Shown here piece by piece: positions 1-8,668 of a DNA stretch of 20,397 nt. A program made the position numbers and the translations under genes. Position 1 is the stretch's first letter, and the number at the start of each line of letters is the position of its first letter. Below the pieces are notes generated by a model that had not been told where the DNA came from, did not search any database, and was given only the letters and a program-made list of their open reading frames with translations. This stretch comes from Caryophanales bacterium UBA1231 (GTDB lineage Bacteria; Bacillota_I; Bacilli_A; ML615J-28; CAG-313). The stretch covers positions 21,060 through 41,456 of the forward strand of contig DBWT01000004.1 in NCBI GenBank assembly GCA_002309035.1, read 5' to 3'.

Positions 1-374
1 GCATGACGCATTTCATCGATTTCATCATTAATCGAAGCATCTTTTTCAATATAGATATCTTTACTTGGAACGTATGCTTCTGGTTGATAATAATCATAGT
101 AAGATATGAAATATTCACAGCGATTGTTAGGAAAGAGTTTCTTTAATTCTGAATACAATTGACCAGCTAAGGTCTTATTATGAGCTAAAACAAGAACAGG
201 TTTATCAATATTATTGATGACATTAGCAATGGTAAATGTTTTACCAGTACCGGTTGCACCTAAAAGGGTTTGTTCCTTAACACCATTCAATAAATTGTTT
301 GTAAGTTTTTCAATGGCTGGAACTTGATCCCCAAATGGTTCGAATGGTGCAACCAAATCAAATAGTTTTCCCAT
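1..374 (-). CDS. uvrB: UvrABC excinuclease subunit B, N-terminal part (runs off the left edge)
   Basis: This is the first ~124 residues of UvrB, the helicase-like damage-verification subunit of nucleotide excision repair, which receives DNA from UvrA and recruits UvrC. Visible family landmarks are the DQ motif (D16-Q17), Walker A GATGTGKT at residues 39-46, the block [16 protein letters not shown] after it, and the Tyr-rich beta-hairpin [15 protein letters not shown] that clamps the DNA strand. The rest of the gene lies outside the window. The ATG is 2 nt beyond the stop of the upstream membrane-protein gene and has no clear Shine-Dalgarno, so translation is probably coupled to that gene. It would be the last visible gene of the walJ operon. 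Family assignment is very secure. Confidence 0.96.
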   Translation of the reverse strand, partial: MGKLFDLVAPFEPFGDQVPAIEKLTNNLLNGVKEQTLLGATGTGKTFTIANVINNIDKPVLVLAHNKTLAGQLYSELKKLFPNNRCEYFISYYDYYQPEAYVPSKDIYIEKDASINDEIDEMRH

Positions 375-376
375 AA

Positions 377-1222
377 TTATAGTCTTACGTAAACAACAGT
401 TTTAGGATCTAGTGGGTCATAAATAATATCGATATATTCTTCTTGTGTTTCTGTATACATAAAGCTTGATAGCTTTGTTTTAATTTGTTCACCGCGGTTA
501 TTAGAATATTCAAGTTCAATTAAAGATTCTTTATTACCTTTAGAATTTTTAGAACGACCAAATTTAAAAGTAATAACTCTTGCTTTAGCAACATTACCAT
601 AGAACTTAAGATAATTTTGAATATCTTTCTTTGGCGCTTCCATAATTGAAGAAATCAAGTAATTAGTTAGAACGAAATAAATAACAATCATTAATAAAAT
701 ATAGAATGGTGTCGCAAAAATCCCATTTTCTGAATCAATTAATTTGATATCTGATGTGAAGGCATTTGCTTTAATGAATTGATAGATTGTGTTAATAACA
801 ATAAAAATACCTAAGCCCATTAAGGCAGTATTTAAGAATAAAGAACTCTTATCAAGTTTAACTTTCTTATCTTTCATGCATAGAGGGAAGTTACGAACTT
901 TTTTGCTCTTTTCCATATCAATCTTATTGTACATTAAAGTAACTTCTTTACCAATAGGATAATCTTCCATCTTTTCGTCGCTTTCGAAGATCTCAAATAC
1001 TTCACTTAATAAAAGATTATTATGAGGACTTCTAAATTCAACAGTTACATAGAAGCGGTTTTTACCTTGTTGAACTTCCCTTACACGACCAAGGACATAA
1101 GCAGGGTCACTCTTTAATTGTTTTTTGACTTTAATATCGCGAGCTAAATTTAAAACGAAATTAAAAATAAAAGCTCCACAAAAAACAGAAACGATAACTA
1201 AATATAAAATTTTTAAAAACAT
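377..1222 (-). CDS. Membrane protein with two DUF3592-like domains
   Basis: A 281-residue protein of unknown function. Three hydrophobic segments are visible at about residues 3-24, 127-150 and 170-193. Between and after them lie two soluble parts of similar pattern (about 41-110 and 209-281). Each has a G/A-R-V start, a central strand of the form VEF or LEY, and an end resembling a DUF3592 domain ([25 protein letters not shown]). Positive residues flank the inner ends (KVKK after segment 1, KKVK before segment 2, PKK after segment 3). By the positive-inside rule this suggests an outside N terminus and both soluble domains in the cytoplasm. The start has a good AAAGGAGA ribosome site, and rlmH ends 13 nt upstream. 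The DUF3592 reading is from pattern only; function is unknown. Confidence 0.8.
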   Translation of the reverse strand: MFLKILYLVIVSVFCGAFIFNFVLNLARDIKVKKQLKSDPAYVLGRVREVQQGKNRFYVTVEFRSPHNNLLLSEVFEIFESDEKMEDYPIGKEVTLMYNKIDMEKSKKVRNFPLCMKDKKVKLDKSSLFLNTALMGLGIFIVINTIYQFIKANAFTSDIKLIDSENGIFATPFYILLMIVIYFVLTNYLISSIMEAPKKDIQNYLKFYGNVAKARVITFKFGRSKNSKGNKESLIELEYSNNRGEQIKTKLSSFMYTETQEEYIDIIYDPLDPKTVVYVRL

Positions 1223-1235
1223 CTTAATCTCCTTT

Positions 1236-1694
1236 TTATTTATGATATTCTTGATTATTTAAAATGGTAAAAGCGCGATATATTTGTTCACACAATATTA
1301 AACGCATTAATTGATGAGGGAAAGTCATTTTCGAAAATGATAGTCTATAGTTACAAACATTTTTTAATTCTTCACTTACGCCATAGCTTCCACCGATAAT
1401 GAAATTAATAGTAGAAGAAGAATAAGCATAAATTTTTTGAATCATTTTGCTTAAATCAACACTATCGATCATTTCACCTTTGATATCTAAAAGAATGGAA
1501 TAGCCTTTATTTAAAATGGTATTCTTAATTGCTTCACTTTCTAAAACAATTGTTTCATCCTTAGATTTATTAGTTATTTCTTTTAATTCGATAATTTCAA
1601 CTTTATCGAAAGCTTTCATTCTTTTTAAGTATTCATTGATACCATCTTTTAAAAACTGTTCTTTAATTTTACCTACACAAATGATTCTAATCAT
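1236..1694 (-). CDS. rlmH: 23S rRNA (pseudouridine-1915-N3)-methyltransferase RlmH
   Basis: SPOUT-class methyltransferase that uses SAM to methylate pseudouridine 1915 of 23S rRNA in assembled 70S ribosomes. The short start IRIICVGK, the SAM-binding knot segment FIIGGSYGVSEEL and the highly conserved tail (PHQLMRLILCEQIYRAF, ending EYHK) are all present. At 152 residues it is slightly shorter than the usual 155-160. I place the start at the second of two in-frame ATGs. GAGGT at 1703-1707 lies 8 nt from the ATG at 1694 but only 2 nt from the one at 1700, and the downstream start matches the usual N terminus. The gene overlaps the end of walJ by 8 nt, so the two are probably translationally coupled. 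walJ and rlmH are neighbours in many Bacillota. Confidence 0.95.
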   Translation of the reverse strand: MIRIICVGKIKEQFLKDGINEYLKRMKAFDKVEIIELKEITNKSKDETIVLESEAIKNTILNKGYSILLDIKGEMIDSVDLSKMIQKIYAYSSSTINFIIGGSYGVSEELKNVCNYRLSFSKMTFPHQLMRLILCEQIYRAFTILNNQEYHK

Positions 1695-2463
1695 CGACAT
1701 TGACCTCAGTTTCTTGATGTTGAGATAAAATATAAAGTGAAATGTCTTTATTTAAATCATTGATAACTTGAATAGCTTCATCATAAGCAATTTCTGGTGT
1801 ATTACATTCTTCACTGAGGTGAGCTAGCATAATGACTTTAGTTTCTTTTGATATTACATTTCTTAAGACGGTTGCTGCTTGAACATTAGATAAATGTCCA
1901 TGATCACCCAAAATGCGTTGTTTCAAAAGATATGGTCTTGAACTAGATAGCAACATTTCAATATCATGATTTGATTCTAATAAAATGATATTCATTTGTT
2001 TTAAAAGAGGTAAATACTTATCAGGCATTAAACCAGTATCAGTCATATAAGCCATATTGTTTTCACCCATCTTGATGAGAAAGCCCATTATGGCTTTTGT
2101 ATCGTGAATGAGTGATAGGGGAACAAAAATAATATCTTTGAGACTAAACTTAACATTAGGTTCAATAAAACATAGATATTCTTGTTTGATCCCAGGATAG
2201 CTTGATGGATTGATATTTTCAAATGAAGATTTATCGACATAAGTATTACAACGATAATGATTAATAAATTTTGCTAAAAAACGAATGTGGTCGTTATGCT
2301 CATGGGTAATCAAAATACCATCGATTTTCTTAATACCTAAATCATTCAAACGTGGAATAACATATTTATCGTTAATTCCACAATCAATGATGATATTTGT
2401 ATCTTTGTAGCTAATTAAAGTACAATTACCATGAGAACCACTACCAAAATTAATAATTCTCAT
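1687..2463 (-). CDS. walJ: WalJ/YycJ family metallo-beta-lactamase-fold hydrolase
   Basis: A 258-residue single-domain metallo-hydrolase of the YycJ/WalJ family. In Bacillota the gene usually sits downstream of the WalRK cell-wall two-component system, and the product has been linked to DNA metabolism and cell-division coordination. Visible features are the N-terminal GSGSHGN motif, the metal-binding THEHNDH motif (H54, H56, D58, H59), the downstream Asp in the TDTG motif and the GDHGHLSN motif typical of this family. Length is normal. An AAAGGT ribosome site at 2471-2476 lies 7 nt from the ATG. It leads an operon with rlmH. The usual walRK-walHI genes would be upstream but are absent here, since a divergent gene starts at 2731, so the gene has separated from its classical cluster. 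The exact substrate is unknown. Confidence 0.9.
   Translation of the reverse strand: MRIINFGSGSHGNCTLISYKDTNIIIDCGINDKYVIPRLNDLGIKKIDGILITHEHNDHIRFLAKFINHYRCNTYVDKSSFENINPSSYPGIKQEYLCFIEPNVKFSLKDIIFVPLSLIHDTKAIMGFLIKMGENNMAYMTDTGLMPDKYLPLLKQMNIILLESNHDIEMLLSSSRPYLLKQRILGDHGHLSNVQAATVLRNVISKETKVIMLAHLSEECNTPEIAYDEAIQVINDLNKDISLYILSQHQETEVNVDD
1703..1707 (-). promoter_or_regulatory. Ribosome binding site deciding the rlmH start
   Basis: On the minus strand this reads GAGGT. It has an 8-nt spacer to the ATG at 1694 and only 2 nt to the alternative ATG at 1700, which favours the downstream start. It lies inside the walJ coding end. Confidence 0.75.
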
Positions 2464-2483
2464 AACTTTTACCTTTACTAACT

Positions 2484-2512
2484 ATTATACCATAAATTGC
2501 TTCTTTTTTGTA
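2484..2512 (-). promoter_or_regulatory. Promoter of the walJ-rlmH-uvrB operon
   Basis: On the minus strand an extended -10, TGG-TATAAT, is at 2484-2489 (the TG just upstream). At 17-nt spacing the -35 position reads TACAAA, a poor match, so the promoter rests on the extended -10. Only 20 nt separate the -10 from the walJ ATG, giving a leader of about 14 nt. No LexA/DinR-type GAAC-N4-GTTC box is visible although uvrB is downstream. Confidence 0.7.
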
Positions 2513-2623
2513 GCGTTTGATACTAAAACTTCCGAAAAAAACTTTAAAAAAACATTGAAATTTTTTGTTATGTTATATGTAAATATAAATATATAAAAAA
2601 ATCAAGATTTTAGAATGTATTAT

Positions 2624-2652
2624 TTGAATTTTTCGATGATTTTTGATATTAT
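2624..2652 (+). promoter_or_regulatory. Promoter of the foldase-like gene pair
   Basis: TTGAAT at 2624-2629, a 17-nt spacer, then TATTAT at 2647-2652 preceded by TGA (extended -10). The start codon is 78 nt downstream of the -10, the longest leader in the window. That leader holds a short ACCT-TTT-AGGT hairpin (2673-2683) and an AAGGAGA ribosome site at 2718-2724. The rest of the 267-base divergent region (2464-2730) is extremely AT-rich and shows nothing else I can support. Confidence 0.75.
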
Positions 2653-2730
2653 ATATTTGTTAATTTGATAAGACCTTTTAGGTTATTCAAAATATTAGTC
2701 ATGAAATAATTTATTATAAGGAGAAAAATT

Positions 2731-5700
2731 ATGGCAAAAAACAAAAACAAGAAAAAGAAAAGCAATTTAAAACCTACTTCGCCAGTGAAAGTTGTTTTAC
2801 CAGTTGTCATTAGCTTAGTAGTCGTTTTAGCAGTTGCTGTTGTTCTAGCTTTAGTATCTAGACCTCAATCTAGTGCCAAAGTTGATAATCCTAAAGCTAC
2901 ATATTTTTCAGTTGGTGATTTAAAAGTTACTAATCAAGAAATGTATGAATCTTTAAGATCTAATTCAGGCTTAAATGCTTTAACACAAATTATTGATAGC
3001 GAATTATTAAGAGATGTTGAAGTAAGCGATGAATTATATGAAGAAATCTATAATGAAACAGTTTATGGCGATGACATTATCGCTCAAAACAAAAAAATTG
3101 CAGAAAAAGAAGCTGCTCTTGAAGAAACTCAAGGTTTAGAAAGAACACTTCTTGAAGAAGAAATTGCATCTTTAAAAGCTGATAATGAAAAAGCTAAAGC
3201 TAAAGCTGATGCTACATTCAGTTTTAATGCTAAATCTTTAGGTTTAAACACACCTGAACAAATTAAAGAATACATCACTTTAGTTGCAAAAAGACGTGCT
3301 TATGCTAAAGCTGAATATGCTAAATGGGTTAAAGATGGCAATGATTTTTCAGATACAGCTTATCTAAATCTTTTCAAAGAAAAAGATACTGAAAACTCAT
3401 ACGATGATTTAAGCTTAGTCTTAGCAGTTAAATTTGCTTCTTTAGATCAAGCAAAAGCTTATCTTGCTTTATTAAGTAATCCTGTTTACACTGGATCATT
3501 TACTGATGGTTGGAAAAAAGTTAATGATCAATTAGAAATAGATAACTTAAAAGAAGAAAAAACAACTCTTACAAATGAAATCAATACTATTAAGAGTGAA
3601 ATTGAAGATCTAAATATTGAAGCGCAAACTAAAGAAGAAGAATTAGCAGCTATTCCTGAAGAAGATGAAACAGCAAGAGAAGAAAAAGGAAATGAAATTG
3701 CTGCTATTCAAGCATTAGTTACAGAAAAACAAAATAGTATTAATACTAAGAATGCAAGAATTTCAGATATTGAAGCTGAACTAAAACTAAAACAAGAAGC
3801 ATTACTTATGAGTGATAAAGAAATTGTTTTAGCTTTCATCGAACTTTACAATATCTATTATGCATACTTCCTAAGAGGCGATGTTAGTACATATTTTGAT
3901 GAAGAAGGCAATCTAAAAGATGAATATAAGCTTTTAAAAGAAAACGTTCATTTCACAATCGATGAAGAATATGTTACTTTTGATGGCGATGCTTTAAGAG
4001 AACTTGCTAAAAACAATGGTTATGCACAATTTGAATTTACATCTTCTCAACTTACATCTTTATTCTCTAGTTCTATTTCAAGCCTTGAAACACTTCCTGT
4101 AAAACCTGCTGAAGAAGAGGGAGAAGTTGAAGAAGGCGAGGGAGAAGCTGAAGGAGAAGAAGAGGAAAAAGCAGCACGTGTTAAATTCTACACTTATTCA
4201 CCTGCATCTGCATCTAACGATGCATATTATGTAGCATTAAAGATTGAAAAGAATCCAGGTCTTGAAAAATCTGAATTACAAGCATTAATCGATGAATTAG
4301 AAGAAGCTAGTGTTGAAAGACAAGCTGAACTAAATGAAGCAATTAAAGCTATTAAAGATACTTTAATTGATGAATTAATCGAAAGCAATTATGATGCTGA
4401 TTTAGAAACTAAGTTCTTACTTGAATTAAGACAATCAAGTGATCTTAAGATATTTGACCGTTTCTTAAATGCAACATACAAAGCAGCTTATGATTATTTA
4501 TATGGCACAACACTTGCTGAAAAAGATTATCCAGAATATAAATCAGATGGTGGTTCATCACGTAAACTTGCTTTCTCATTTAAAGCAAATGGTTCAACAG
4601 TTGAATATAGTGCTCAAAAATTCTTTGAATACTTACAAGGTATGAACCCAACTTCAAGTGTTATTGCTTATTTAAATCAATATGTATTATTAAGTAATCC
4701 TGATTACAACAAAGTATATAATCCATATACTAATAAAGTATACAATCGCGATGAATATAATTCATATATGACTAGTGATTATAATACTATTTATACTGGT
4801 TTATATAGTGGCCAAATCAAATCAGTTAAAGCCTTCAAGTTTGCTTTTGAAAATGATTTATTCTCATCATATGGCTTTACTAAGAAATATGGTTGGAAGA
4901 ACTTCTTAAGTGATTATCTAAATGCTAAAGATGAAAAATATTTAGCCGCATCACTTTCAATCAGTGCTGCTGAAGAAAACTATTATCTATCTAAATATAC
5001 TAATGAAGATATTCAAAAAGAAGCTCAAGCAATTTATGATGATTATTATTCAATGAAAGTCTTCAATATGGTTATTTCTACTGACTACGACTTAAATGGT
5101 AGTCCTGATACTTATAATCTAGAAGGCACACAAAAATATTTCACTGAATATCAAGAAAGCTTAGTTCAAGAATTAACTGATTTATTCTATGATGCTGAAA
5201 TCCTATCAAAAGTTACTGGTTCAACTATTGAAGCTAAAGTTACAGAAGTTGTTAAATTATACAACAAAGCAACTTATTTAGATCCTACATGGGGTAAATT
5301 TATTGCTGCTGGTCTAAAAGTTAAAGCAGAAGATAGCACTTCATATACACCAGCATCAGGTTTAGTTGAATTATTCAACAAAGAAATGGTTAAGATTTAT
5401 AAAGCCATCGAAGAATCTGAAGAATATGGTTTAGGTGAATGGGGTGAAGAATTAGCTAACAATGGTTATATTTATCCAACAGCATTCGTTACTGAATTTG
5501 GATATCACCGTGTAACTATTTTAGGTGCTGATGAAAGAATCTATGTTGATGATGAAAAATCATTAGATTTATCTAAACTTACTATTGAACTATATAAGAC
5601 ATATCAAAATGATAAGGATAGTTTATCTGAAACAGTTCAAAAAGCAATTACAACTTATCTTGAACCAGCAATTACAGCTCTAGGAACAACTAATAGCAAG

Positions 5701-5838
5701 AATTTATTAAAACAAGAATTAAGATTCACTCTAGCTGATAAGATTTCATTCAATAATGATAGTCAAAAAGCTAAATATAATGCAATCGAAGCTGCATATA
5801 CTGAATACTTAAATTCGCTTATTGCTGCTGAAGAATAA
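2731..5838 (+). CDS. Giant membrane-anchored PrsA/SurA-like foldase, two modules with coiled-coil insertions
   Basis: 1035 residues: a Lys-rich cytoplasmic tail (1-20), one membrane helix (about 20-43) and a large outside part. The part after the anchor looks like a SurA/PrsA N-domain (VGDLKVTNQEMY at 61-72). A parvulin-like first strand and helix follow (LVLAVKFASLDQAKAYL, about 229-245), then a closing strand YYVALKIEK (499-507) and a helical tail ending ELRQSSDLKIFD (565-576), typical of a PrsA C-domain. A second module repeats this order: strand plus helix near 613-635, VFNMVIS near 777-783, TEFGYHRVTIL (GYH at 924-926, the usual parvulin end), then helices to 1035. Long coiled coils interrupt module one (about 116-160 and 271-359), and there is a Glu/Gly-rich tract at 461-480. 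The parvulin parts are degenerate, so isomerase activity is doubtful and a chaperone role is inferred. It starts at an ATG with AAGGAGA upstream and is followed after 21 nt by its paralogue. Confidence 0.7.
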   Translation: MAKNKNKKKKSNLKPTSPVKVVLPVVISLVVVLAVAVVLALVSRPQSSAKVDNPKATYFSVGDLKVTNQEMYESLRSNSGLNALTQIIDSELLRDVEVSDELYEEIYNETVYGDDIIAQNKKIAEKEAALEETQGLERTLLEEEIASLKADNEKAKAKADATFSFNAKSLGLNTPEQIKEYITLVAKRRAYAKAEYAKWVKDGNDFSDTAYLNLFKEKDTENSYDDLSLVLAVKFASLDQAKAYLALLSNPVYTGSFTDGWKKVNDQLEIDNLKEEKTTLTNEINTIKSEIEDLNIEAQTKEEELAAIPEEDETAREEKGNEIAAIQALVTEKQNSINTKNARISDIEAELKLKQEALLMSDKEIVLAFIELYNIYYAYFLRGDVSTYFDEEGNLKDEYKLLKENVHFTIDEEYVTFDGDALRELAKNNGYAQFEFTSSQLTSLFSSSISSLETLPVKPAEEEGEVEEGEGEAEGEEEEKAARVKFYTYSPASASNDAYYVALKIEKNPGLEKSELQALIDELEEASVERQAELNEAIKAIKDTLIDELIESNYDADLETKFLLELRQSSDLKIFDRFLNATYKAAYDYLYGTTLAEKDYPEYKSDGGSSRKLAFSFKANGSTVEYSAQKFFEYLQGMNPTSSVIAYLNQYVLLSNPDYNKVYNPYTNKVYNRDEYNSYMTSDYNTIYTGLYSGQIKSVKAFKFAFENDLFSSYGFTKKYGWKNFLSDYLNAKDEKYLAASLSISAAEENYYLSKYTNEDIQKEAQAIYDDYYSMKVFNMVISTDYDLNGSPDTYNLEGTQKYFTEYQESLVQELTDLFYDAEILSKVTGSTIEAKVTEVVKLYNKATYLDPTWGKFIAAGLKVKAEDSTSYTPASGLVELFNKEMVKIYKAIEESEEYGLGEWGEELANNGYIYPTAFVTEFGYHRVTILGADERIYVDDEKSLDLSKLTIELYKTYQNDKDSLSETVQKAITTYLEPAITALGTTNSKNLLKQELRFTLADKISFNNDSQKAKYNAIEAAYTEYLNSLIAAEE

Positions 5839-5859
5839 TATATTAATAGGTGATAAATA

Positions 5860-8562
5860 ATGAAAAAATGGAAATTAATAGTACTTATTTCCAGTTTGGT
5901 CTTAGTTGTAGCTGTAACAGTTACTTTAATTATCATCTTTAATTATCATAAAAAGGATAGTGGTGATTACAACTATCCTTCTGTTATTCCAGCAATATCT
6001 GACGCTGATGAAACATTCATGACTCTTGGTAGCCGTAACATTTCTAATCAAGAAATGTATAATATGACTATTACATCATATGGCTTAACGAGTATGGTTG
6101 ATTTAATGGATGCTAAATTATTCAATTTAGATGATATCAGCGCTTCTGATGTCGAATCAGCAATCAAAGATCTTTATGCGACTTCAAATGAAATCGACTT
6201 AGATGAAGTAAATCTTGAAGATGCTGAACAAACAAAAACATTTAAAGACCAAATGGCTTTACAAGGAGCATTCACAGGCGAAGATATTGACTTTATGATT
6301 CGTCTTGACATTGCTCGTAATAACTATGCGAAAGAACAATTACTAAAAGAAATTAAGGCTTTCACAAAAACGGAAGAACAAGAACATTTCTTCTCAGAAA
6401 ATCAAGTTAACACAGCATGCTCTGATTTAGGAAATTTCCAAACAAAAGTTAAAGCAATCATTTTAACTTTTAGATCAGAAAGTGAAGCTGTTAAACTTCT
6501 TAAATCTCATGGTATTAGCACTTCTAATTTATCACTTGGTTGGAAAACAGTTGATAATGTTCCTTTGACAAAGGATCAAATTATTGAAAAATTCATTGAA
6601 CTTTACAATGATATTCATTTAACTGAATTAACACTTGATGATTTCCCATATTTAAGTGATAGTGATGTATCAAATATTTCTAGTGTTATTTCTAATACTT
6701 TATTTAATAAATTAGTGGATATTGAAGATGCAAGTGATTTATTGAAATCTTATACAGCAAATCCAAATAATAAGAGTTATTTAAACAATTATTATTATCT
6801 TGTTTTAAGAATCGATACATCTGAACCATTTGATATTGATGCTTTCTTTAATGAAATTGAAAGTGATACATTATCTGAAGAACATAAAGTACTATTTGAT
6901 AAATTAGTTGATAATTATTTAACATCAACTTACATCAATAAAAAGCTTTATGAATTAAGATTAAGTCAAAATCCAAAAATTTATGACGAAAGATTAGATT
7001 TAGCCTTTGAAGCTCAAGTAACATCAAGCTTAGGTAGTGGCTATACTTTAACAACTGAAGAAAACAATAAAATAATTATCACATTTGGTGAAAAGCAAAT
7101 TACTGCTGATGAATTATTTAGCTATATGATTAAACACTTTGGTGCTGTTGTTTCAATGCAATTTGTCAACTTCTATTGTTTGATGAATGAAACTTATAGT
7201 ACAGTTTATAATTTTGAAACAAAAACACGCTTAGATGATTTTGATGCATCATATGAATCATCAATCACACCTTTAAAAACATCTTTAGAAAATGGTGAGT
7301 TAGAATCATATGGTTATCCTGCAACTTATGGTTTTGAGAATTTCTTAAGAGACTATGGAGGATTAACTTATCCAGATGATGCTATTTGCTTAGGCGAAGC
7401 TTATTCACTTGCTTTGAGTTCATATTCAGGTTCTAAAGCTTATGCGGTAAGCAGTGAAACTGATGCACTATATGAAAAGTTTAATAAAGCATATCTAGAA
7501 CATACACTTGACTTAAATGATTTCTTAGAAGAATTCAACAATGCTGGTGAAGATGTGCAAAACAGTGTTGCTTATCAAATTATGAAGTATTTCAATGAAT
7601 TCTTTAGTGTAAAAGCCATCAATTTAACATACTTTGTTGATGAAAATGGTGATGCTAATCCTGAAGAATTAACGAAAGATGAAAGAGAACAAGGTGAATT
7701 AATAACTAATGCCTTTATTTATCTTGCTAAAAACAATCCTACAAATATTGGTGAATCATTAGATCCTGTTGTAAACTTAGCATCACAAATCTTAAAGGCT
7801 ATTAAAGCTGGTAATTATGCACCATATAATAGTATTAATTTATCGACTGTTGAAGAACGTTTAGGAAGACTAATCACAATTTATAATCTTTCTTCAATCG
7901 ATGATGAAGTATTCTCTTCATTTAAACGTCTACATGTTCGTATTGTGTTAACTAGTGAAACAACATACACACATGAAAATGCTGTTGAGGGTTTAAAGCC
8001 TGTTATGAAAGACTTATGGCTAAAGATTCTTAATAAAGAACTATTACTCGATAATGGCAGCTATGCATATTTTGAAAGAACTACTGTTGTTAACCCTAAA
8101 TCAACAGCTCTAAAAGCTATTGGTATTACAACTGATACACCTTATTATTTAAAGAATAGTGTTGAAGTAAACAACAAAGTATCAAAATACATTGTTAATG
8201 AAGTTGTGAACATCACATGGTATCAATTCTATGAAGGTGAAGATCAAGTCATTACAGAAATGTTGCCGCCAAGTCAAAGACTAGAACTTTTAGTTACTTA
8301 TTATGCAATTTCGCAGATTTCATCAGAAAATCGTTCTTTCCAACAACAAAAATTGTATGAAGACTATGCTCCAGTTGATTTTGAATCTCCTTATGTAACT
8401 AATATTATTAGTGCCGCATATGGTGTTGTCATCGATAGTGAACGTATCACAAATACTCTTAATACTTTAAGAATTGCTCTACTTAACAATGAAACTGTTA
8501 AATTTGCTAATTCTAAGTATAAAGATCAAAGTATTTGTATTATGGAATTATTAAACGCATAA
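5860..8562 (+). CDS. Second giant PrsA/SurA-like foldase paralogue
   Basis: 900 residues, paralogous to the preceding gene and presumably co-transcribed with it. A membrane helix (about 5-28) is followed by an extracellular region. Matching landmarks in the same order are: LGSRNISNQEMY (56-67; NQEMY identical to the neighbour), a parvulin-like strand and helix ending at GWKTV (W228), FIELYN (245-250), a closing strand YYYLVLRIDT (311-320), a helical tail with ELRLSQNPKIYDERL, a second N-domain-like ITFGEKQITADELFSYM (407-423), the strand VKAINLTYFVDENGD, and RLHVRIVLTSE near 690-700. The long coiled coil between GWK-V and FIELYN in the neighbour is absent here (17 residues from W to F, against 108). 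A TAGGTGA ribosome site precedes the ATG. No Cys lipobox is present, so the anchor is a helix. The client is unknown; the foldase-like role is inferred from fold pattern. Confidence 0.65.
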   Translation: MKKWKLIVLISSLVLVVAVTVTLIIIFNYHKKDSGDYNYPSVIPAISDADETFMTLGSRNISNQEMYNMTITSYGLTSMVDLMDAKLFNLDDISASDVESAIKDLYATSNEIDLDEVNLEDAEQTKTFKDQMALQGAFTGEDIDFMIRLDIARNNYAKEQLLKEIKAFTKTEEQEHFFSENQVNTACSDLGNFQTKVKAIILTFRSESEAVKLLKSHGISTSNLSLGWKTVDNVPLTKDQIIEKFIELYNDIHLTELTLDDFPYLSDSDVSNISSVISNTLFNKLVDIEDASDLLKSYTANPNNKSYLNNYYYLVLRIDTSEPFDIDAFFNEIESDTLSEEHKVLFDKLVDNYLTSTYINKKLYELRLSQNPKIYDERLDLAFEAQVTSSLGSGYTLTTEENNKIIITFGEKQITADELFSYMIKHFGAVVSMQFVNFYCLMNETYSTVYNFETKTRLDDFDASYESSITPLKTSLENGELESYGYPATYGFENFLRDYGGLTYPDDAICLGEAYSLALSSYSGSKAYAVSSETDALYEKFNKAYLEHTLDLNDFLEEFNNAGEDVQNSVAYQIMKYFNEFFSVKAINLTYFVDENGDANPEELTKDEREQGELITNAFIYLAKNNPTNIGESLDPVVNLASQILKAIKAGNYAPYNSINLSTVEERLGRLITIYNLSSIDDEVFSSFKRLHVRIVLTSETTYTHENAVEGLKPVMKDLWLKILNKELLLDNGSYAYFERTTVVNPKSTALKAIGITTDTPYYLKNSVEVNNKVSKYIVNEVVNITWYQFYEGEDQVITEMLPPSQRLELLVTYYAISQISSENRSFQQQKLYEDYAPVDFESPYVTNIISAAYGVVIDSERITNTLNTLRIALLNNETVKFANSKYKDQSICIMELLNA

Positions 8563-8578
8563 TTTTATTAAAATAGAT

Positions 8579-8613
8579 AAAATACTCTTGTAAGATACAA
8601 GAGTATTTTTTTA
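8579..8613 (+). terminator. Rho-independent terminator after the foldase pair
   Basis: A perfect 14-bp stem (8579-8592 with 8596-8609, core ACTCTTGTA / TACAAGAGT) with a 3-nt AGA loop, followed by a T-rich run to about 8613. It separates the foldase operon from the com genes. Confidence 0.93.
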
Positions 8614-8644
8614 TTTTCGAACAAGTAATTTTTTAATGCCATTG

Positions 8645-8650
8645 TATTAT
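8645..8650 (+). promoter_or_regulatory. Possible -10 box for comEA
   Basis: TATTAT preceded directly by TTG, 18 nt before the comEA ATG. No acceptable -35 at 16-18 nt spacing was seen. The close position would fit the short leaders of neighbouring units, but it would put the transcription start at the edge of the ribosome site. Tentative. Confidence 0.3.
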
Positions 8651-8668
8651 GAAAGTGAGGAAAGAAAA

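Noticed and set aside
2598..2611. AAAATC-AA-GATTTT palindrome in the divergent region, considered as an operator or hairpin
   Set aside because: The 2-nt loop cannot fold as a hairpin, and such palindromes are expected by chance in very AT-rich DNA; no second copy seen.
2653..2730. The 78-nt leader of the foldase operon, considered as a riboswitch
   Set aside because: Only a 4-bp hairpin is visible and nothing matches a known riboswitch core; too short for most classes.
2731..8562. Reading the two large proteins as adhesins or SMC-like proteins because of the coiled coils
   Set aside because: No Walker motifs or sortase signal; the N-domain and closing-strand motifs repeat in both paralogues and the coiled coils are confined to one, so they look like insertions.
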